A stretch of 12,600 nucleotides of DNA from CAZOWL01 sp964583605 (lineage in GTDB: Bacteria > Pseudomonadota > Gammaproteobacteria > Chromatiales > Chromatiaceae). A program made the translations under genes and the position numbers. The stretch spans positions 1 through 12,600 of the forward strand of contig CAZOWL010000109.1 in NCBI GenBank assembly GCA_964583605.1, written 5' to 3'. The notes beneath the pieces were generated by a model. It had not been told where the DNA came from and made no database searches. It saw only the letters and a program-made list of their open reading frames with translations. This document shows positions 1 through 6,679 of the stretch, piece after piece (position 1 is the first letter of the stretch; each line of letters starts with the position of its first letter).

Positions 1-368
1 CCTTTACATCTTATTTTCGGTGAGGAGCTGTCTTGACAGGGGGTACCACCTCCCTGGTTGGGCTTGGCGGCGTGATCGAAGGTGCGCTGACAGGCGAAGA
101 TGTGGCGCCCCGTCTTGGGGTTGATCGAATCGTCGAGCGTCCCAGAGACTTCGACTCTAAGCTCGGATATCTCGATCCCAATGACCTTGATCCCCGGCTG
201 GCCGGATAGAAACGCTCTGACCTCAGCGACGCCTCTAATTATGCCGCGCCCTGGAACCAGCCAGACTACATCATGTTCGCATAGACCAAGAACTTCTATC
301 CCACGGCCGGACTTCTCAAACTCAATCCATTGGCGATGAATACCGAGAATTGCGCGTTCGTCATTCAT
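1..368 (-). CDS. SnoaL-like / DUF4440-type (NTF2-fold) protein, partial at the window edge
   Basis: Reading leftward from the ATG at 368-366, the frame stays open to base 1 (about 122 codons). An in-frame TGA at 374-372 lies two codons before this ATG, so the start is fixed, although I see no good ribosome binding site. The first 70 residues (MNDERAILGIHRQWIEFEKS, then a run with DVVWLVPGRGIIRGVAEVRAFL) look like the N-terminal half of SnoaL-like/DUF4440 proteins: an amphipathic helix, then the hydrophobic strand and the G-x-x-x-I-R-G-x-x-x-V-R-x-F-L segment. Members of this fold are small cone-shaped proteins, either enzymes or ligand binders; the role here cannot be told. After about residue 72 the sequence (LDDSINPKTGRHIFACQRTF, then a Gly/Pro/Cys-containing stretch) no longer resembles the usual SnoaL C-terminus, so the gene may be fused to foreign sequence. 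The Rpn-type relic starts a few bases upstream, so the native promoter may be lost. Confidence 0.55.
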   Translation of the reverse strand, partial: MNDERAILGIHRQWIEFEKSGRGIEVLGLCEHDVVWLVPGRGIIRGVAEVRAFLSGQPGIKVIGIEISELRVEVSGTLDDSINPKTGRHIFACQRTFDHAAKPNQGGGTPCQDSSSPKIRCK

Positions 369-372
369 GGCT

Positions 373-933
373 CATCACTGCTGCTGAGGTACCAGTCGGC
401 CGTTGATCCCTTCATGCCAGTGCGGCTGCACACCCGTGTCGGTCTGCTCTATCAGGATCTCGCCGCGGCCGGAGAGATCCCTTCTGGCATCGCACTGCCG
501 CCGTTGTTGTCGATCATACCCTACAACTGTGAGAAGGCATGGAGGGCCTGGACCAGTCTTGACGAGCTCATCGAGCCGAATCTGCCCGCGCAGATGCGTC
601 GCTTGCAGCCGAAGATTTGCTTTCTACTGCTCGACGGGTAGCTCCTCGCCGATAGCGCCGATAGGGAGTTGGCGGACAACGCAATGTCGCTGCGGATCTG
701 ATCCGGCTGGAGATCAGTCGCCGCTCATGAGGATCTCTAGCTGGTGCTGGTAAGTCGGATTGATTAGTTGGTCGGCGGCACCCGAGCAGGATAGCCTGCG
801 CCGCGCCTTCGTGGTCTGCCTCAAGCGTGTGCTGCTGCCGGCCCGGGCTCCGGGCAACCGACGCGCGGATTGCTTCCCAGCTCTCCAGGGGCTCGCAGCG
901 CCCAGCCAAAGGCTAAGCGCCGATACGCATTAG
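373..933 (+). pseudogene. Decayed Rpn/YhgA-family nuclease (PD-(D/E)XK, Transposase_31 type)
   Basis: The plus strand reads LLLRYQSAVDPFMPVRLHTR, then VGLLYQDLAAAGEIPSG, PPLLSIIPYN, and LQPKICFLLLDG up to a TAG at 639-641. This follows the middle of the Rpn/YhgA recombination-promoting nuclease family (usual form LLEFQS-x-D-x-x-M-x-x-R-L-x-x-Y-VGLLYQDL). After the TAG the same frame continues with LLADSADRELADNAMSLRI to a TGA; then a shifted frame gives LIRLEISRR, another HEDL, and a further frame from 784 gives EQDSLRRAFVVCLKRVLLPA, which is the family's C-terminal region, ending at TAG 931-933. The N-terminal third, which carries the first catalytic Asp, is missing, and the Glu of the E-x-Q motif is Arg here. 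With at least three frame changes and several stops it cannot be functional. Active family members are DNA nucleases linked to recombination and are often multicopy, which fits a local history of rearrangement. Confidence 0.8.
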
Positions 934-1442
934 GACTAGATGCCCTCGGACATGCCGAGAACATTATCAATGTATACACTTAAGTACTAGCCTTTTATAT
1001 CTATTTTCGCTGCTAGGGCAGAAGCTGGACAGTGCACCGGCTGTTGGTCTGGTGGCATCAGGTCGGTGCGGTCGGCTACGTCGGAGAAATCGATCTGGTC
1101 CAGGCGCTCTCTTTGGATGCTCATGATTTTTTTTGGGTGCGGTCGATGTCTGGGGACTCCCCCTCGGTAGACGCCGGTCAACTCGACCTCAAAGACGCCG
1201 CGATCTTCCAAGCGGAACCGTTCGCGATCGCTGATGGACACGACGCCGACGGACCCTTCAAACAGCTTGCCGATTTCGCCCACTTGCGTTGGTCCAATCA
1301 GTACGAGCCCTCACCTCCACCTTGCCCGTCACCTCCATCGGGGCCAAACTGGCCCCTAAACCGGCTGTGGTGTTTCTTCCATTCCTGTAGATCGACCCCA
1401 ACGATCGCCGCACCGAGAACATCCAAAGACATAGGAGCAGAT
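934..1442. other. 509-bp stretch without a recognisable gene, upstream of glgC
   Basis: The first part (about 960-1010) is AT-rich compared with its surroundings. From about 1023 to 1283 both strands are open and both have GC-rich third positions. The minus frame (GTG at 1283 to TAG at 987, 98 codons) contains ISDRERFRLEDRGVFEVELT, which faintly recalls the end of class III nucleotide cyclase domains (x-R-F-x-x-x-x-x-G-x-x-x-V-K-G), but the catalytic part is absent. The plus frame is continuous with glgC but its last 45 codons are Pro/Ser-rich and unlike a protein. I cannot call a gene here; a relic is possible. A perfect 7-bp hairpin (GGGGCCA, loop AAC, TGGCCCC) lies at 1340-1356, about 90 bp before glgC, without a T-run. 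The glgC promoter should be in this interval but I see no convincing -35/-10 pair. Confidence 0.5.
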
Positions 1443-2696
1443 ATGCAGCTCAAGGTTCTTGCCTTTGTTCTAGCCGGAGGCGAGGGAACGCGGCTATACC
1501 CATTGACCCGTGAACGTGCCAAGCCCGCGGTCCCGTTCGGTGGAAAGTACAGAATTGTTGATTTCGTGCTCAGCAACCTGGTCAATTCCGGGATTTACTC
1601 CATTTACGTGCTGATTCAGTTTCGCAGCCAGTCCCTCCTGCAGCACCTCAGCGATGGCTGGCAGTTCGGGGGCATTCTCAAGAACGAGTTCTTGATCCCG
1701 GTGCCGGCCCAGATGCGCACCAAAGGCAAGGAGTGGTACCGAGGAACCGCCGATGCGATACACCAGAACCTCAACCTCATCGAGCAATCCGCCCCGGATA
1801 TCGTCGTTGTGTTTGGTGCAGATCACATCTACCGGATGAACATCCGGGAGATGATCGAGTATCACCAGCAAAAGCGTGCAGATGTCACCATCGCCGCCTT
1901 GCCCACAGACAAGAAGTTCGCTAAAGACTTTGGCGTCATCGAGGCCGCAAACAGCGGGCGCATCATCGGATTCCACGAGAAAAAGGCCGATGCCCCCACC
2001 ATCCCTGGCGATCCGCACCGCGTCTATGCCTCCATGGGCAACTATGTATTCAGCACCGACATGCTCTTGAAGATGATCGAGGAGGACCAGGAAGATCCCA
2101 ACAGCTCCCACGATTTCGGGAAAGATATCTTACCCAAGGCCATCGGCCGGGCCGAGATGTTTGCCTACAATTTCAACCTGAACAAGATCCCCGGGGAGGA
2201 CCCCGACAAGCATCCCTACTGGCGCGATGTAGGCACCCTCGATGCCTTCTATGAGGCCAATATGGATATACGCGCCATCTCGCCCGAGCTCAATCTTTTC
2301 AACCGCGAATGGCCACTGCGCACTGCGAGCTACCCCGATCCGCCGGCCAAGTTTGCGTTTGACGAGGAAAATCGTCGGGGACAGGCTATTGATTCGGTCG
2401 TCTCGGGCGGCTGCATCATCTCCGGAGGTCTCGTCAGGGACTCCGTTCTCGGCCGGCACGTCTTCGTCCATGCGGGATCTCAGATCGAGGCATGCGTGAT
2501 CTTCGACAACTGCGATATTGGACGTAACTCGCAGCTACGCCGCTGTATTCTGCAGAAGAACGTCCGTATTCCAGAGGGCTCAGTCATTGGCTACGATCAC
2601 GAGGAAGACAGGAAGCACTACCATGTGAGCGAAAGCGGCATAGTCGTTATCGAGGGTAAACGCACGCCTATGCCGATTTCAACGCTAACAATTTGA
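1443..2696 (+). CDS. glgC: Glucose-1-phosphate adenylyltransferase (ADP-glucose pyrophosphorylase)
   Basis: GlgC makes ADP-glucose and pyrophosphate from ATP and glucose 1-phosphate, the committed and allosterically controlled step of bacterial glycogen synthesis in the cytoplasm. The 417 residues match the usual length of about 420. Visible landmarks are the nucleotide-binding loop LAGGEGTRLYPLT (10-22) followed by KPAVPFGGKYRIVD (27-40), FGADHIYRM (124-132) with the metal-binding Asp127, the glucose-1-phosphate lysine in HEK (Lys180), SMGNYVF (197-203), DFGKDILP (224-231) and YWRDVGTLDAFYEANMD (259-275). The C-terminal part (about 315-400) carries the hexapeptide-type left-handed beta-helix (SGGCIISGG, DSVLG, NVRIPEGSVIG). 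I chose ATG 1443 because AGGAGCAGAT precedes it and GlgC homologues begin right at this point; the open frame extends upstream to 1032 but that part is not protein-like. No glgA, glgB or glgP lies next to it, so the gene is isolated from its pathway. Confidence 0.97.
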   Translation: MQLKVLAFVLAGGEGTRLYPLTRERAKPAVPFGGKYRIVDFVLSNLVNSGIYSIYVLIQFRSQSLLQHLSDGWQFGGILKNEFLIPVPAQMRTKGKEWYRGTADAIHQNLNLIEQSAPDIVVVFGADHIYRMNIREMIEYHQQKRADVTIAALPTDKKFAKDFGVIEAANSGRIIGFHEKKADAPTIPGDPHRVYASMGNYVFSTDMLLKMIEEDQEDPNSSHDFGKDILPKAIGRAEMFAYNFNLNKIPGEDPDKHPYWRDVGTLDAFYEANMDIRAISPELNLFNREWPLRTASYPDPPAKFAFDEENRRGQAIDSVVSGGCIISGGLVRDSVLGRHVFVHAGSQIEACVIFDNCDIGRNSQLRRCILQKNVRIPEGSVIGYDHEEDRKHYHVSESGIVVIEGKRTPMPISTLTI

Positions 2697-2850
2697 GCGA
2701 AGCTCGGGTACCGCTGACCCAGATCCGTGACCGGGGTTGTGCCTCGGCAACCATCGAGGCTAGGAGGGCGGGCCGGCCTCCCGCGTCTCTTCTTCCCGCG
2801 TCTCTTGCCGGGGCGGCCTGCGTCTCACCCGCGCATCGGCTGGATCTGAT

Positions 2851-2869
2851 TTTTCACGGCGTTTTCACG
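2851..2869 (+). promoter_or_regulatory. Direct repeat TTTTCACG-N3-TTTTCACG, possible regulator site
   Basis: Two exact copies of TTTTCACG start 11 bp apart, 90-108 bp upstream of the ATG at 2959. Tandem half-sites on the same helix face at 11-bp spacing are the typical layout for OmpR/PhoB-family response regulators. The layout is seen directly; the assignment to a regulator is inference. Confidence 0.35.
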
Positions 2870-2916
2870 CGACAGCGACGAGCTCTTTGACGCTGGGCAG
2901 CTAGTCTTTCCATCAA

Positions 2917-2937
2917 GCCCGATCAAAACGGTCGGGC
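2917..2937 (+). other. Hairpin in the 5' leader of the TPR gene
   Basis: GCCCGATC (2917-2924), loop AAAAC, GGTCGGGC (2930-2937): eight pairs including one G-T. It ends about 9 bp before the GAGGAG ribosome binding site at 2943-2951. There is no T-run after it, so it is either a weak end of the glgC transcript or a leader structure. Confidence 0.35.
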
Positions 2938-2958
2938 ATTGAACGAGGAGAGACGGCC

Positions 2959-4262
2959 ATGAGACAGACGAGCACGACGCGCCGAGACGAGCTCGGCAAC
3001 CCCATCACGGCGACAAGCCCAGCTCTGGTTGAGGCCTACGAACGGGCGGTCCGCGAGCTGCAGTGCTATCGGGGCGATCCCGTTGCCACAATCCAGGCTG
3101 CGCTGTCCGAGGATCCAAGCTTCGCAATGGGTCAGGTGCAGCACGGGTACCTGCACCTACTCGGTACCGAGCCGACGGGGTTCCCGTTGGCTCAGACGAG
3201 CTATGACGCGGCCTGGGGAGGAGCGATGACGGATCGCGAACGGGCCCACCTGCGTGCCCTTGGCCACCTGATCCGCAGCGAGTGGCGGGCCGCCGGACGC
3301 GTCTTGGAAGACATCACCGTCGAGCATCCGCGTGATGCCCTGGCGCTTCAGGTCGGCCACCTCGTCGATTTTTACACCGGCGACTCGCGGATGCTCCGCG
3401 ACCGCATCGCGCGCGCGCTGCCACAGTGGTCGGCTGCCATGCCGGGCTATCACGCGATCGTTGGCATGCACGCCTTCGGTCTCGAAGAGACCGCCTTGTA
3501 CGACCGGGCCGAGGCAAGCGGTCGGCGGGCCGTCGAGCTCGAGCCCCGGGACGCCTGGGCCTGGCACGCGGTCGCTCACTGCCTGGAGATGCAGGGACGC
3601 CAGCAGGAGGGAATCGCCTGGCTGACCAGCGATGCCGACGCCTGGTCGCAGGACAACTTCTTTGCCGTGCACAACTGGTGGCACCTGGCTCTGTTCCACC
3701 TGGATCAGGACGACACCGAGACCGCGCTCAAGCTGTTCGATGGACCCATCCACGGCGCCCGCTCCGAGATGGTGCTGGGCCTGGTCGATGCCTCCGCCTT
3801 GCTCTGGCGTCTGCACCTGCGCGGTGTCAGGTTGGGCTCGCGCTGGGCGGCGGTCGCCGATGCCTGGGAGCCCCACGCCGGGGCCGGAAACTACGCCTTC
3901 AACGATGCGCATGCGGTGATGGCCTTCGTCGGCGCCGATCGACCCAACGCACGGGCGACAACGCCGACTTTGCGCGGGAGGTTGGCGCCCCGGGGACCCG
4001 CGCGATCCTCGCATTCGCCGCCGGGGACTACGGCGAGACGGTCCGTCTACTGAGACCGGTCCGCAATCGCGCGAACCGCTTCGGCGGCAGCCACGCGCAG
4101 CGGGACCTGCTCGACCTCACGCTGATCGAAGCAGCGTTGCGTGGTGGACAGCAGGCACTCGCACGTGCCCTGATCGCCGAGCGCACTGACCTCAAGCCCG
4201 ACAGCCGAGGCAACCATGGACTGACCCAGCGCGTCGCTGTGGCGCCGCGCCGGGCGGCCTGA
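2959..4262 (+). pseudogene. TTC38-like tetratricopeptide repeat protein, broken by a deletion/frameshift
   Basis: The ATG at 2959 follows a strong GAGGAG site. The first frame (RQTSTTRRDELGNPITATSP onward) gives an alpha-helical repeat protein of the TTC38-like family: GYLHLLGTEP, ERAHLRALGHLIRSEWRAAG, HALALQVGH-type helices, MPGYHAIVGMHAFGLEE, and the diagnostic DAWAWHAVAHCLEMQGR and FFAVHNWWHLALFHLD. It follows the family to about residue 328 (HAVMAFVGADR, 3943) and then turns into a Pro/Arg/Ser-rich tail ending at 4053. The family C-terminus continues in another frame from 3951: TGDNADFAREVGAPGTRAIL, then GGSHAQRDLLDLTLIEAAL, to TGA 4260-4262. The joined product would be about 431 residues; the linker between the two halves is shorter than expected, so I infer a small deletion of roughly 12 codons that also shifted the frame. 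The function of bacterial TTC38-like proteins is not established. The gene converges on the AfsR-type regulator at 4493-6571. A sequencing error cannot be excluded. Confidence 0.8.
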
Positions 4263-4280
4263 CGGGCATCGCTGACCCAA

Positions 4281-4314
4281 GCCGGGGACTCTGGCCCAGA
4301 GTCCCCGGCATTTT
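4281..4314 (+). terminator. Rho-independent terminator after the TPR gene
   Basis: GCCGGGGACTCTG (4281-4293), loop GCC, CAGAGTCCCCGGC (4297-4309): a perfect 13-bp stem followed by ATTTTCA. It starts 18 bp after the frame-restored stop at 4262, which supports 4262, and not 4053, as the ancestral end of the TPR gene. Confidence 0.85.
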
Positions 4315-4425
4315 CAGTCGCTCAAGGGACTGGATCGGCAGGTCGGCCTCTCGGCCGAGCGGTATCGAAACCGCAGTGTGCCATGATACGCGCGAGCTTT
4401 TCGTCGGCGAGCGTGGAATCCTCGT

Positions 4426-4443
4426 GTCGCCCTCGAGGGCGAC
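4426..4443. repeat. Perfect 18-bp palindrome between convergent genes
   Basis: GTCGCCCTCGAGGGCGAC is self-complementary over all 18 bases. It lies 50 bp beyond the TAA (4495-4493) of the minus-strand regulator. It has no loop and no T-run, so it is a poor intrinsic terminator; a protein-binding dyad or a factor-assisted end of the regulator transcript are possible. Confidence 0.4.
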
Positions 4444-4492
4444 GCTCCCGGCTGACCGGTTGGCGGTGATCAACTCGATCTTGCACAGCCCC

Positions 4493-6571
4493 TTACTCGC
4501 CCGGCAGGGGCGGGACCTGGAAGCCGGCGTCGGCCCAGCCCTTCAGCAGGTATTCGCGGTCCTCCGGTCGGCGGATCGGGTTGACATGGAGCAGCCAGCG
4601 CACGGGCTCATCGGCCTCGGGCGGGCGGCCGAACGTGATCCGACGTTGAAACAGAGACAGGAAGGCGTCGCGGTGCCGTCGGGCCTCGTCGAGCTCGCCG
4701 AGCAGGGCGTGGGCGCAGGCCAGGCAGGCGTGCATATCGGTGGCCGCATGCGGCGCCCGGCGGGCCATGTCGATCACTTCGGGTAATCGCCGGGCGAGCA
4801 GCATGGTGCCGGCCGCGAAGGCGAAGTACCAGTCGTCGTGGAACGGATTTAGCCGTCGCGCCAGCTCGGCTCGCTCGGCACCCAGCGCGGCCCGCCCGAG
4901 GCAGGCATCCGAGAAGGCCAACTGGGCGAGCATGTCGGCATCGTTCGGGTTGAGCGCCTCGGCACGGGCCAGATGCCGCTCGGCGCGCTCGAGCTCGCGC
5001 CGGTAGAGGAGGATCCGGCCGAGGACGAAGTGGGTCATATGGTCGGTGTCGTCGAGGCGTGCGCCCTGCTCCGCGTATTCATAGGCGCGGCGCTCGTTCT
5101 CGTCCCAGCGCTCCCAGGCGATGCAGCTCCATTCGTTGAAGTGCGTCAGGGAGAGGCCGGTGTAGGCTCGGGCGAAGCCGGGGTCGATCGCCAGGGCGCG
5201 CTGGAAGAGCGGACGCGCCTCGGTCAGGCTCTCGAAGGTGCCCTGACGCAGGCAGGCGACGCCGCGGAGCCAACAATCGTAGACCTCGAGGCTCTCGAGT
5301 GGCCGATGTGCCGCCTCCCGAAGCCGCTCCGTATCGATGCGCACGGAGAGGGCCGCCGCCACGGCTCGTGAGATCTCGTCCTGCGCGGCGAAGACCTCGT
5401 CGGCGTGCACGTCGTCGCGCTCAGACCAAAGGCAGTGCCCGGAGGCCGCGTCGAGGAGCTCCGCCCGGATACGCAGGACGCTGCCGGCCGCTGCAACGCT
5501 GCCGGCCAGCACATAGCGTGCACCGAGCCGTGCGCCGGCGTCGCGGGGGTCACTACCGGCCTCCGCCAAGGCAAAGGACGACTGCGCGGCCAGCACGCGA
5601 AGCGAGCGGAAGCGGGCCAGGGCGCGGATGACGTCCTCGGCAAAGCCGAGCGCCAAGTACGCCTGGCTGGCCCCCGGTGAGCGGTCCTCGAAGGGCAGCA
5701 CCGCCACGACGGGGAGCGCGCCCGCGACTGATTCCTGCGTTGGCTGGGCGCGAATGGCGCGTCTCAGCTCCTGAGTTGCGGCCGACGGGGGCACCCCGAG
5801 CCGCTCGGCCAAGACCCTACGGCAGCACTCGAATCGGCGCATCGCCGAGCCGAGCGCGCCCCGCTCGATATCCAGACGCATCAGGGCCTGATGCACCTCC
5901 TCGGCGGTCGGATCGAGCTCGAGCAGGCGCTCACCGAGCTCCAGCGTGGACTCGACATCTGCCGCCGCGACCAGCTCGCCGAGGCGCTTCGTGAGCGCTC
6001 GGATCGTCAGCCGCCGCAGGCGCTCGCCCTCGGCCGCGAGCCAGTCCTCGAACGGGGCCTCATGCAGCGCAAAGCCGTCCAACAGCTGGCCTCGGTAGAG
6101 CGTCGCAGCGCGGTCGAGCGCGGCCGGCGAGCCCGCCTGCAGGGCCTCCTCGAGCGCCGCCGTGTCGACCGTCACGCAATCGGCACGGAGCCGAATCGCG
6201 TCGGGGTGCGCGTCAATCGGATGGCACCCCGGCCCGTCCAAGACCCGCCGCAAGGCGGCCAGCGCCTGACGCAGGCTACCGCGCGCCTGCGCCGGGGCGC
6301 TCCGTGACCAGAGCAGGTCACTGAGGCGCTCGCGGCTCCAGACCGTTCCGGGACTCAGGGCGAGCACCGCGAGCAGCGCCTCGGTCTTGCGCGTGGGCAG
6401 CGCCAGCGCACGACCATTGCGCAGGACCCGGAAGCCACCAAACAGCCGAACCTCGATCCGCTCGCCGGCCCCTGTCGGCGGGATCGCGGTCGGCGCAGTC
6501 GATGTCGCGACCTCAGCGATTGGCATCAGGGCTTCGCTCGCATCGGACGGCCGCCACGTCGCTCGAGCCAT
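4493..6571 (-). CDS. AfsR/SARP-type transcriptional regulator with BTAD, TolB-like and TPR domains
   Basis: A 692-residue soluble protein. Residues about 38-112 form an OmpR/SARP-like winged helix (VRLFGGFRVL, RKTEALLAVLALSPG, RERLSDLLW, RGSLRQALAALRRVL). Residues about 133-275 are a bacterial transcriptional activation domain (LYRGQLLDGF, FEDWLAAEGERLRRL, LELDPTAEEVHQALMRL, ECCRRVLAERLGVPPS). Residues about 286-415 resemble the TolB-like N-terminal domain found in CadC/adenylate-cyclase-associated regulators (VVAVLPFEDRSPG, LGFAEDVIRALARF, ARYVLAGSVAAAGSVLRIRA). The remaining part is TPR-like (RALAIDPGFARAYTGLSLTH, AEALNPNDADMLAQLAF). It has no membrane segment, so it should act in the cytoplasm as a DNA-binding regulator sensing a ligand or partner through its C-terminal half. 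The start ATG at 6571 has GGAGGT four bases upstream. It lies 108 bp after the NmrA-like gene on the same strand and converges on the TPR gene. The regulon is unknown; neighbouring oxidoreductases are candidates by position only. Confidence 0.9.
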   Translation of the reverse strand: MARATWRPSDASEALMPIAEVATSTAPTAIPPTGAGERIEVRLFGGFRVLRNGRALALPTRKTEALLAVLALSPGTVWSRERLSDLLWSRSAPAQARGSLRQALAALRRVLDGPGCHPIDAHPDAIRLRADCVTVDTAALEEALQAGSPAALDRAATLYRGQLLDGFALHEAPFEDWLAAEGERLRRLTIRALTKRLGELVAAADVESTLELGERLLELDPTAEEVHQALMRLDIERGALGSAMRRFECCRRVLAERLGVPPSAATQELRRAIRAQPTQESVAGALPVVAVLPFEDRSPGASQAYLALGFAEDVIRALARFRSLRVLAAQSSFALAEAGSDPRDAGARLGARYVLAGSVAAAGSVLRIRAELLDAASGHCLWSERDDVHADEVFAAQDEISRAVAAALSVRIDTERLREAAHRPLESLEVYDCWLRGVACLRQGTFESLTEARPLFQRALAIDPGFARAYTGLSLTHFNEWSCIAWERWDENERRAYEYAEQGARLDDTDHMTHFVLGRILLYRRELERAERHLARAEALNPNDADMLAQLAFSDACLGRAALGAERAELARRLNPFHDDWYFAFAAGTMLLARRLPEVIDMARRAPHAATDMHACLACAHALLGELDEARRHRDAFLSLFQRRITFGRPPEADEPVRWLLHVNPIRRPEDREYLLKGWADAGFQVPPLPGE

Positions 6572-6660
6572 TGAGACCTCCGGGTCTGAGGCCCATGGGC
6601 AAGCACAAAGGGGCGAAGCTGACCAAGCCGGTCGATCTCCGCACCGTCGAAGCCCGGAGG
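6569..6660 (-). promoter_or_regulatory. Regulator mRNA leader with potential SD-masking hairpin
   Basis: On the minus strand the segment 6660-6653 reads CCTCCGGG and 6584-6577 reads CCCGGAGG; they are exactly complementary and the second contains the GGAGG Shine-Dalgarno of the regulator gene. A perfect palindrome GCCCATGGGC (6591-6600) lies between. Folding would hide the ribosome binding site. The pairing is seen; regulation by it is inference, and the 68-base spacing makes folding less certain. Confidence 0.35.
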
Positions 6661-6679
6661 CTGAGGCTCAAAGGCCAGC

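Larger units (their letters stand above)
2697..2958. other. Intergenic region glgC to TPR gene
   Basis: No gene is seen. It holds a 13-bp direct repeat TCCCGCGTCTCTT (2779-2791 and 2794-2806, 15-bp period), a direct repeat TTTTCACG at 11-bp period (2851-2858, 2862-2869), and a hairpin (2917-2937) just before the ribosome binding site of the next gene. No T-run terminator for glgC is visible, so the glgC transcript may run into the next gene. Confidence 0.6.

Noticed and set aside
23..209. Plus-strand open stretch opposite the SnoaL-like gene
   Set aside because: It is short, lacks a convincing start and family match, and overlaps the longer minus-strand frame that has clear domain similarity.
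1032..1442. In-frame N-terminal extension of glgC (137 codons)
   Set aside because: GlgC homologues start at MQLKVLAF-like sequence, ATG 1443 has its own AGGAG site, and the last part of the extension is Pro/Ser-rich and not protein-like.
3426..3950. Separate gene starting at 3426 on the plus strand
   Set aside because: Before 3951 this frame is the Arg/Gly-rich shadow of the TPR gene; only the part after 3951 is real coding sequence.
3954..4053. Natural end of the TPR protein at 4053
   Set aside because: The tail in this frame is Arg/Pro/Ser-rich, while the family C-terminus continues in another frame to 4262, right before the terminator.
5891..6307. Plus-strand frames opposite the AfsR-type regulator (including 4376-4786 and 4973-5371)
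   Set aside because: They are antisense shadows of a GC-rich gene; no start sites with ribosome binding sites and no domain features.
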